Positions 6,095-10,730 of a stretch of 10,730 bases of DNA are shown piece by piece. The translations under genes and the position numbers were made by a program. The DNA is taken from contig NZ_MOMC01000034.1 of NCBI RefSeq assembly GCF_001983105.1, positions 115,825 to 126,554 of the forward strand, read 5' to 3'. Source of the stretch: Pseudofrankia asymbiotica (lineage in GTDB: Bacteria; Actinomycetota; Actinomycetes; Frankiales; Frankiaceae). Numbering within the stretch: the stretch's first letter is position 1; the number at the start of each line of letters is the position of its first letter. Under the pieces are notes generated by a model. The model had not been told where the DNA came from. It worked only from the letters and a program-made list of their open reading frames with translations, and ran no database searches.

Positions 6095-6988
6095 GTGGCA
6101 GTGGACCTGTTGACCCCGCCGGGGCAGGGTGACGGCGGCGAGGCGGACCCGCGGCTGCGGGCGGCCCTGGAGTCGGGAGACGCGGGTGCCGTGGCCGCGG
6201 CACTGGCCGGTGCCCGGGTCTTCGTCGGCGTCGAGTCCCGGCTGCTGGAGCCCGCCGACGAGGCGACCGCCGTGGTGACCGCGGAACCCGGCCCTGGACG
6301 CCAGGACGCCGGGGGTCGTTCCGCGCCTCTCGGACACGGGCCCCATCTCGCCGAGAAGGCATCGGAGATGGTGCTCGCGACCCTGCGGATGCCGTCGGGC
6401 GCGACGGCGTTGCCGGTCTTCAGCAGCGTGGCGGCGCTGTCCGCCTGGCGGTCGGCGGCGCGCCCGGTTCCCGTGCCCGCGGCGGACGCCTGCGCCGAGG
6501 CGGCCCGGCTGGGCCATGGGACGGTCGTCGTCGACGTCGCGGGGCCCGTGACCGCCACCCTCGACGTCAGCGCGCTGGCGGGCGCTCCCAGCCCTTCCGA
6601 GCCGCGGGCGGACGGGGACGGCGCGACGGCGGGGCTGCGCCCGCCGTCGCGGCCGTGGGACGCCTCCCGTGCGCGGCGGGTGGCGGCCGAGCTGGACGCG
6701 CTCGCCACCGCCGGGTTCGCCAGGGGCGCGCGGCTCTGGCAGGCCGAGCTCGTCACCGGCACTGGTGAGACCAGCGAGGTGATCGCGCTCGCGGCGGGCG
6801 GGGACCGCCCCGCGGGTGAGACGCGGCTCGACGAGATCGCGGTCCGGTTGGGTGCGGCCGCCGCCGGCTCGGGTGAGAGCGCCCCCTCCGTGGTGTTCGT
6901 CGGCCCCCTGGATGCCGCCGCGCTGCGTCGCGGCCTCGGCCGGGGGATCACGCCGCGCCGATGGCGGCGGCGACAGGCCCCGGCCTGA
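6095..6988 (+). CDS. SseB-family protein
   Basis: The 297-residue product has the SseB N-terminal domain pattern seen in actinobacteria. Residues about 17-48 (LRAALESGDAGAVAAALAGA, then VFVGVESRLL) are followed by EMVLATLRMPSG, LPVFSSVAALSAW (about 106-118) and RPVPVPAADA, then an Ala-rich helix and a TVVVDVAGP strand. The C-terminal part (from about 180) is helical, ends with VVFVGPLDAA and a basic tail, and resembles the second SseB domain. The biochemical role of SseB proteins is poorly defined; E. coli SseB is named for enhanced serine sensitivity. GTG 6095 is preferred over TTG 6092, and GTG 6101 is also possible. From memory, SseB-like genes also lie near infC in other actinobacteria, so a link to translation is possible but unproven. 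Confidence 0.82.
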   Translation: MAVDLLTPPGQGDGGEADPRLRAALESGDAGAVAAALAGARVFVGVESRLLEPADEATAVVTAEPGPGRQDAGGRSAPLGHGPHLAEKASEMVLATLRMPSGATALPVFSSVAALSAWRSAARPVPVPAADACAEAARLGHGTVVVDVAGPVTATLDVSALAGAPSPSEPRADGDGATAGLRPPSRPWDASRARRVAAELDALATAGFARGARLWQAELVTGTGETSEVIALAAGGDRPAGETRLDEIAVRLGAAAAGSGESAPSVVFVGPLDAAALRRGLGRGITPRRWRRRQAPA

Positions 6989-6998
6989 CCAGCCATGA

Positions 6999-7026
6999 CG
7001 CCAGGCGCTCCGGCGCCCCGCTGGCG
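6999..7026 (+). terminator. Possible terminator after the SseB-family gene
   Basis: CGCCA (6999-7003) pairs with TGGCG (7022-7026), and GGCGC (7004-7008) pairs with GCGCC (7013-7017) around a TCCG loop, with four bases bulged on the right arm. It begins 11 bases after the stop and has no T-run. It precedes the likely infC promoter, so a termination role makes sense but is unproven. Confidence 0.33.
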
Positions 7027-7052
7027 CGCGGAGGAACCGACCGCACCAGGTC

Positions 7053-7061
7053 TGCTACGCT
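7053..7061 (+). promoter_or_regulatory. Likely extended -10 promoter of the infC-rpmI-rplT operon
   Basis: TGCTACGCT contains TACGCT (7056-7061), a good actinobacterial -10 (TANNNT), preceded by TGC as in extended -10 promoters. No clear -35 box is seen 16-18 bases upstream. Transcription would begin near 7067-7069, leaving a leader of about 430 bases before infC. Confidence 0.42.
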
Positions 7062-7067
7062 GGCTCG

Positions 7068-7496
7068 GACCGCCTGCCGACGGTCGGCATAGGGCACCGC
7101 TCCTGTGCGTTAGGGGACAGGACGCCAGCGTGGTGTCCGGTGGCACGGGTGCGGTAAGCCCGGCGTTACCGGACCGGGCGTCATGACCAGAGCGCGCAGG
7201 GCTCAGCGAGCACACATGCCGCGCTCGCGCTCCTCACCGGAGCGGCACCAGGACGGGCCCGCGAGGGTCGTTCCGGCGCTTGGCAGGACCAAGCGGGGGT
7301 TCGCCCTCCACCCGAGCCACCACCCGGCATCCGCCGGGTCCGGCCGATCATCGATCGGCCCATGTAGGTGGCCGGGTCGCCGGTCGGTCGAGCTGTCCCC
7401 TCCGGGCAGTATGTCGGCCGGGAGTCCGGGATTTCCGGGCTTGGTGCTCCGCTGCGGTGAGGTCATGCCCGCGCGTCGAGCCACGGAGGAAACCAG
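7068..7496 (+). promoter_or_regulatory. Long structured leader upstream of infC
   Basis: About 430 bases hold no credible gene but several strong hairpins. They are 7075-7080/7084-7089 (6 bp), 7120-7126/7132-7138 (7 bp), 7152-7157/7166-7171 (CGGTAA/TTACCG), 7277-7283/7289-7295 (CGCTTGG/CCAAGCG), 7322-7328/7333-7339 (ACCCGGC/GCCGGGT) and 7342-7349/7353-7360 (GGCCGATC/GATCGGCC). The last two are adjacent. CCTCCG (7399-7404) could also pair with CGGAGG (7484-7489) at the infC ribosome binding site. In other bacteria, ribosomal protein L20 or IF3 autoregulates this operon. A similar role is plausible, but I cannot match a known leader family. Confidence 0.4.
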
Positions 7497-8048
7497 ATCA
7501 GCACAGAGTCACGTATCAACGACCGCATCCGCGTTCCTGAGGTCCGCCTCGTCGGCGCGGAGGGCGAGCAGATCGGCATCGTCTCCATTCAGGAGGCCAT
7601 GCGGCTGGCGCAGGAGGCCGATCTCGACCTGGTCGAGGTTGCCCCGACCGCTCGGCCGCCCGTCTGCAAGCTGATGGACTATGGGAAGTTCAAGTACGAG
7701 TCCGACCAGAAACGGCGCGAGGCTCGGAAGAACCAGGTCCAGACGGTCATCAAGGAGATGAAGCTCCGACCGAAGATCGACCCGCACGACTACGAGACCA
7801 AGAAGGGTCACGTCGTGCGCTTCCTCAAGGCCGGCGACAAGGTGAAGATCACCATCATGTTCCGCGGCCGGGAGCAGTCGCGTCCGGAGCTCGGTATCCG
7901 GCTGCTGCAGCGGCTCTCGACCGACGTCGCCGAGCTGGGGTACGTCGAGGCCCAGCCCAAGCAGGACGGCCGGAACATGACGATGGTGATGGCTCCGCAC
8001 AAGGGCGCCCGCACGCTGCGCACCCCAGAGCAGGCGGGAACCGTCTAA
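7497..8048 (+). CDS. infC: Translation initiation factor IF-3, with ATC start codon
   Basis: IF-3 binds the 30S subunit, checks the start codon and initiator tRNA, and prevents premature 50S joining. The 183-residue product has the N-domain motif [13 protein letters not shown] (6-18), DLDLVEVAP (42-50), [15 protein letters not shown] (54-68), and the C-domain with [27 protein letters not shown] and [11 protein letters not shown]. No ATG, GTG or TTG lies in this frame between the stop TGA at 7458-7460 and ATG 7599. Starting at 7599 would remove the conserved first 34 residues. The strong site GGAGGA (7485-7490) is six bases before ATC 7497, so ATC is the start. Non-standard infC starts are known (AUU in E. 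coli, AUC in Myxococcus) and allow IF-3 to repress its own translation. Confidence 0.95.
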   Translation: MSTESRINDRIRVPEVRLVGAEGEQIGIVSIQEAMRLAQEADLDLVEVAPTARPPVCKLMDYGKFKYESDQKRREARKNQVQTVIKEMKLRPKIDPHDYETKKGHVVRFLKAGDKVKITIMFRGREQSRPELGIRLLQRLSTDVAELGYVEAQPKQDGRNMTMVMAPHKGARTLRTPEQAGTV

Positions 8049-8059
8049 CACGTCACGAC

Positions 8060-8185
8060 CGCCCGACGGTCACGCCACACGGCGGCGGTCGTCGGGCGAT
8101 AGCTGCCTACGTCGGCCCTGCCCCGGCCTGACGTCGCTTACGGGCGGCGCGCTCCCGCGCGCCGTGTGGCCGGCTGTGACCGGCC
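8060..8185 (+). other. Hairpin cluster between infC and rpmI
   Basis: The 168-base spacer holds CGCCCGACG (8060-8068) paired with CGTCGGGCG (8090-8098), starting 12 bases after the infC stop. CGGCGCGC (8145-8152) pairs with GCGCGCCG (8157-8164) around TCCC, and GGCCGG (8168-8173) pairs with CCGGCC (8180-8185). None has a T-run. They may be partial terminators, processing sites or protein-binding leader structures for rpmI. Confidence 0.45.
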
Positions 8186-8216
8186 CGTCTCCCAACGACC
8201 CACCTCAGGACAGAAC

Positions 8217-8411
8217 ATGCCCAAGATGAAGCCGCACAGCGGAGCCTCCAAGCGGTTCCGCGTGACCGGGTCAGGCAAGATCATGCGCCGCCGGGCCAAC
8301 CGCGCGCACCTCCTCGAGCACAAGACGAGCCGTCGGACCCGGCGGCTCAACCCCGAGGTGGCGCTGGCGCCGGCGGACAACCGCCGTATCTCGCGCATGC
8401 TCGCTCGCTGA
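8217..8411 (+). CDS. rpmI: Large ribosomal subunit protein bL35
   Basis: The 64-residue, strongly basic product matches L35 throughout: [14 protein letters not shown] at the start, [16 protein letters not shown] in the middle and a C-terminal segment ending RRISRMLAR. It is a structural component of the 50S subunit. The ATG at 8217 is preceded by AGGA (8207-8210) at six bases. An in-frame GTG at 8166 would add 17 residues that do not look like L35 and would start inside a hairpin, so it is rejected. The order infC-rpmI-rplT is the standard bacterial one. Confidence 0.97.
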   Translation: MPKMKPHSGASKRFRVTGSGKIMRRRANRAHLLEHKTSRRTRRLNPEVALAPADNRRISRMLAR

Positions 8412-8722
8412 CCGTGTTCGCTGACCCTTCGGTCAGCATCCCCGGGTAGCCCCCCAGCACTGTCCACCGGGCAACGGCCTCCGTCGATTCCGCGAGCGGA
8501 ATCCGGAAGGAGCCCCGGCGGATCCGCTTCCCGGACCCCCCACCGCCGAGTCTCGCTCGACCTGGACCGGGACCAGACCCGACTCGCGAAGGATTCGGAT
8601 CTGGTCTGAGGCCGGATCGCGGCTCACGCTGTCGACCGCGGACGGTCACCGCCCGGCCCAGGGCGGTCGCGTCCTCGGAGCCCGGCGGCGGACGACAAAG
8701 AACGTTAGGAGAAAGTGCCCTC
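8412..8722 (+). promoter_or_regulatory. Hairpin-rich 311-base spacer between rpmI and rplT
   Basis: There is no credible gene. The hairpins are GCTGACC/GGTCAGC (8420-8426/8431-8437, loop CTTC), GATTCCG/CGGAATC (8486-8492/8497-8503, loop CGAG), GACCAGA/TCTGGTC (8571-8577/8600-8606) enclosing a further CCGA/TCGG stem (8579-8582/8595-8598), and ACCGCCC/GGGCGGT (8648-8654/8661-8667). The first starts nine bases after the rpmI stop and may attenuate or terminate. The rest form a structured leader for rplT, ending before its ribosome binding site AGGAG (8707-8711). Confidence 0.5.
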
Positions 8723-9115
8723 ATGGCACGCGTGAAGCGGGCGGTCAACGCCCAGAAGAAGCGCCGCACGACCCTCGAGCAGGCGAGTGGCTACCGCGGC
8801 CAGCGGTCTCGGCTGTACCGCAAGGCCAAGGAGCAGATGCTCCACTCGATGAACTACGCGTACCGCGACCGCCGGGCCCGCAAGGGTGACTTCCGGCAGC
8901 TGTGGATCACCCGCATCAACGCGGCCGCGCGTGCGAACGGCATGACGTACAACCGTTTCATCCAGGGGCTGAAGATCGCTGGGGTCGAGGTCGACCGCAA
9001 GATCCTGGCCGATCTCGCCGTCAACGACGCCACGGCGTTCGCGGCGCTGGTCGAGGTCGCCAGGGCCGCCGTGCCGCCGGTGGCGGAGGCCGCCGCGGAG
9101 CCATCGGCCGCCTGA
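8723..9115 (+). CDS. rplT: Large ribosomal subunit protein bL20
   Basis: L20 is an early 50S assembly protein that binds 23S rRNA and, in several bacteria, represses translation of its own operon by binding mRNA structures. The 130-residue product begins [15 protein letters not shown] and contains [17 protein letters not shown] and [20 protein letters not shown]. The globular domain has [20 protein letters not shown] and ends with an Ala-rich tail slightly longer than the common 117-120 residues. The start is ATG, with AGGAG at 8707-8711, 11 bases upstream. A weak 5-bp hairpin spans the stop codon. The following 104 bases hold only a possible weak hairpin (AGGGA 9143-9147 with a downstream TCCCT) before the next gene. 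Confidence 0.97.
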   Translation: MARVKRAVNAQKKRRTTLEQASGYRGQRSRLYRKAKEQMLHSMNYAYRDRRARKGDFRQLWITRINAAARANGMTYNRFIQGLKIAGVEVDRKILADLAVNDATAFAALVEVARAAVPPVAEAAAEPSAA

Positions 9116-9219
9116 GCGGCGGCCCGCCACGCGGAGTGCCGCAGGGAATGAGCCTTCTCCCTCCAGCCGGACCGGACCGAAGAGACGCGGCGGGTGGGCG
9201 CGGTGATGGAAAGGGCTCA

Positions 9220-10146
9220 GTGAGCGCTCGCCGTTCCGGCGCTGGCACGGCGCTGGGGCCGCGAGCGGCCAGCGTGGCGGCCGCCAGGCGGCTGCGACGT
9301 CCCTCGGCCCGGCGGGCCGAGGGACTGTTCCTCGCCGAAGGTTTTCAGGCCGTCGAGGCGGCTCTGACCGCCGGTCGGCTCGTCGAGCTGTTCGTCGGCG
9401 AGTCCGCCGGCGCCCGCCACGGTGAGCTCGTCGCCGGTGCCGCCGCCGAGGGACTGCCGGTTCGGCTCGTGACCGACGCGGCCGCGGCGGCCCTGTCCGA
9501 GACGGTGACCCCACGGGGCCTCGTCGGTGTCGCCACGCTGCCCGGCACCCGCCTCACGGACATCGCGGACCCGTCGGGCGCCGAGGCCGCCGCACCGGCC
9601 GGCGACGGCGGGGGACGACCTGGCGGGGGAGCCCGCCCCGCCCTGGTAGCGGTCTGCGTCGCCGCGAACGACCCGGGCAACGCCGGGACGGTGATCCGCA
9701 CCGCGGACGCCGCCGGCGCGGACGCCGTCGTCTTCGCGGGCGACGGCGTGGACCCGTTCGGTGGCAAGTGCGTACGCGCCAGCGCCGGGAGCCTCTTCCA
9801 CCTGCCGGTGGTCGTCGAGCCGGACCTCGCCGCGGCCCTGGGCTGGCTGCGCGGCACCGGCTTCCGCGTGGTCGCGACCTCCGGTCATGGCGTCCGCGAC
9901 CTGTACGACGCCGCCGACGCCGGGGAGCTCGACGGGCCGACCGGATGGCTGTTCGGCAACGAGGCGCACGGTCTGCCACCCGAAGTCCTGACCGCCGCGG
10001 ACGCGGTGCTTCGGGTACCGGTGTACGGTCAGGCCGAGTCGCTGAATCTTGCGGTCGCGACGGCCCTGTGTCTTTACGCGTCCGCGCGGGCGCGGAGAAT
10101 GGCCAGATCCGGTACTCACGGCACCGGGGGAGGTGGACGACGGTGA
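9220..10146 (+). CDS. TrmH/SpoU-family rRNA 2'-O-methyltransferase
   Basis: A SPOUT-fold enzyme predicted to transfer methyl from S-adenosylmethionine to a ribose 2'-OH in rRNA. The 308-residue product has an N-terminal L30e-like substrate-binding part (about 15-110, including RRAEGLFLAEGFQAVEAAL) and a Gly/Ala-rich linker (about 118-140). The catalytic domain has motif 1 NDPGNAGTVIRTADAAGA (150-167, catalytic Arg 160), motif 2 GNEAHGL (246-252) and motif 3 VPVYGQAESLNLAV (266-279). All key residues are present. The start GTG 9220 has GGAAAGG (9208-9214) five bases before it; ATG 9148 lacks a properly spaced site. Position after rplT matches the mycobacterial gene called tsnR, but the target nucleotide cannot be read from sequence. 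Its stop overlaps the next gene (GTGA). Confidence 0.92.
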   Translation: MSARRSGAGTALGPRAASVAAARRLRRPSARRAEGLFLAEGFQAVEAALTAGRLVELFVGESAGARHGELVAGAAAEGLPVRLVTDAAAAALSETVTPRGLVGVATLPGTRLTDIADPSGAEAAAPAGDGGGRPGGGARPALVAVCVAANDPGNAGTVIRTADAAGADAVVFAGDGVDPFGGKCVRASAGSLFHLPVVVEPDLAAALGWLRGTGFRVVATSGHGVRDLYDAADAGELDGPTGWLFGNEAHGLPPEVLTAADAVLRVPVYGQAESLNLAVATALCLYASARARRMARSGTHGTGGGGRR

Positions 10147-10730
10147 CCCATACAGTCACGTCGGCGCCCACCCGTGTGGGCGGGCAGGCCACGGGCGAGA
10201 CCAACGGCGACGTCGCAGGTCAGGCCGGCACGGCGGCTCCGTCGGCCGCCACCGACGAGGGGCCCGCCATCGCGGTGACCCCCGCGCTCGCGGTGGCCTA
10301 CGACGGCCTGCCCGACGCGGTGGTGGTCACCGACGCGGCCGGCGTGGTCGTGGTGTTCAACGCCGTTGCCGCGGGCCTGACGAACATCGACCAGCGCGCC
10401 GCCGCCGGGCGCCACGTCACCGAAGTGCTACCGCTGGTCGACGAGCGCGGTAACGACTGGTGGGAGGCGTCTGATCCTGGCCGTCGGCTGCCGCGGGTGA
10501 CCGGTCAGCCGGAGCGGCGGCTCACCTTCGCCGGCCCCGCGCAGGACCACGACTTCAACGTGACGGTCCGCTACACCCGGGATGCCGGGCGGCTCGTCCG
10601 GATCGCCCTCTGCCTACGCGACACCGCGAGCAGGGAGCGGATAGAGCGCAACCGCTCCGACCTGGTCGCCACCGTCGCCCATGAGCTGCGTTCCCCGCTG
10701 ACCAGCGTCAAGGGGTTCACCGCGACGCTG
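10143..10730 (+). CDS. PAS-domain sensor histidine kinase (partial, 3' end beyond the window)
   Basis: 196 residues are visible and the frame stays open to the last base. A variable Ala/Thr-rich N-terminus (1-45) leads into a PAS-like domain (about 48-165). This has YDGLPDAVVVTDAAGVVVVFN, split by typical PAS spacing, and ends with ALCLRDTASRERIE. The HisKA dimerisation helix follows: the phospho-acceptor is H180 in VAHELRSPLTSVKGF. No transmembrane segment is seen before H180, so it appears cytoplasmic. The ATPase domain lies outside the window. The GTG start overlaps the methyltransferase stop by four bases, implying coupled translation. From memory, a sensor kinase occupies the same place before pheS in Streptomyces; pheST is therefore expected downstream. 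Confidence 0.9.
   Translation, partial: MTHTVTSAPTRVGGQATGETNGDVAGQAGTAAPSAATDEGPAIAVTPALAVAYDGLPDAVVVTDAAGVVVVFNAVAAGLTNIDQRAAAGRHVTEVLPLVDERGNDWWEASDPGRRLPRVTGQPERRLTFAGPAQDHDFNVTVRYTRDAGRLVRIALCLRDTASRERIERNRSDLVATVAHELRSPLTSVKGFTATL

Noticed and set aside
4299..6517. Long - strand open frames opposite the ATPase gene (687 and 573 codons)
   Set aside because: Very GC-rich DNA keeps opposite frames open. The + strand has a good ribosome binding site and a recognisable ATPase domain; the - strand products have none.
6995..7186. 63-codon ORF after the SseB-family gene
   Set aside because: It has no ribosome binding site, crosses the likely promoter and leader hairpins, and has low-complexity composition.
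7296..7306. GGGTTCGCCC resembling a tRNA T-arm
   Set aside because: The loop is only TTCG, and no acceptor, D or anticodon arms can be built around it.
7362..7367. Minimal ATG-TAG start-stop element after the leader hairpin
   Set aside because: Six bases are easily found by chance and no ribosome binding site precedes it.
7183..7674. 163-codon ORF overlapping the infC leader and start
   Set aside because: It is in a different frame from infC, which is certain, and has no recognisable domain.
7599..8048. infC starting at ATG 7599
   Set aside because: This would delete the conserved [13 protein letters not shown] region of the IF-3 N-domain; the ATC at 7497 with GGAGGA is far better.
8166..8216. 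17-residue N-terminal extension of L35 from GTG 8166
   Set aside because: The residues do not resemble L35, the GTG is inside a hairpin region, and ATG 8217 has a proper ribosome binding site.

Overview
The window is very GC-rich, densely coded, and all confident genes read on the + strand. Start codons are often GTG, and neighbouring genes overlap by four bases. Gene content and order (an FMN-controlled riboflavin operon; infC-rpmI-rplT-rRNA methyltransferase-sensor kinase) fit a high-GC Actinomycetota. The long Ala/Pro/Gly-rich tails and linkers suggest a Frankia-like genome, but that genus is inference.

Region 1 (about 54-3262) is a riboflavin operon. A complete FMN riboswitch aptamer (93-222) precedes ribE (riboflavin synthase). 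A strong hairpin (333-371) covers the ribE Shine-Dalgarno, which points to translational control. ribE, ribBA (bifunctional DHBP synthase/GTP cyclohydrolase II) and ribH (lumazine synthase) are joined by ATGA and GTGA overlaps. They cover all committed steps except the ribD deaminase/reductase (and the phosphatase), which must lie elsewhere. ribE and ribBA both carry low-complexity C-terminal tails not needed for catalysis.

Region 2 (3263-6094) holds one large gene. It has about 530 residues of Pro/Ala/Gly-rich, repeat-bearing, presumably disordered sequence, followed by a MinD/ParA-like P-loop ATPase domain. The normally essential Walker A lysine is arginine. A perfect inverted repeat (3324-3344) lies upstream and a perfect 28-bp palindrome (6000-6027) follows.

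Region 3 (6095-10730) is a translation and ribosome cluster. An SseB-family gene comes first, then a roughly 430-base structured leader, then infC, which starts at the rare codon ATC. rpmI (L35) and rplT (L20) follow, separated by an unusually long hairpin-rich spacer. Next are a TrmH/SpoU-type rRNA methyltransferase and, overlapping it by four bases, the start of a PAS-histidine kinase that runs off the window. From memory, Streptomyces and Mycobacterium have a similar order (infC-rpmI-rplT-tsnR-like gene), with pheST following downstream.

I found no tRNA, rRNA, CRISPR array, insertion sequence or phage gene. I did not find a convincing wholly new system. The points most worth checking are the altered P-loop ATPase, the ATC start of infC, the structured leaders of the ribosomal genes, and the riboswitch expression platform.
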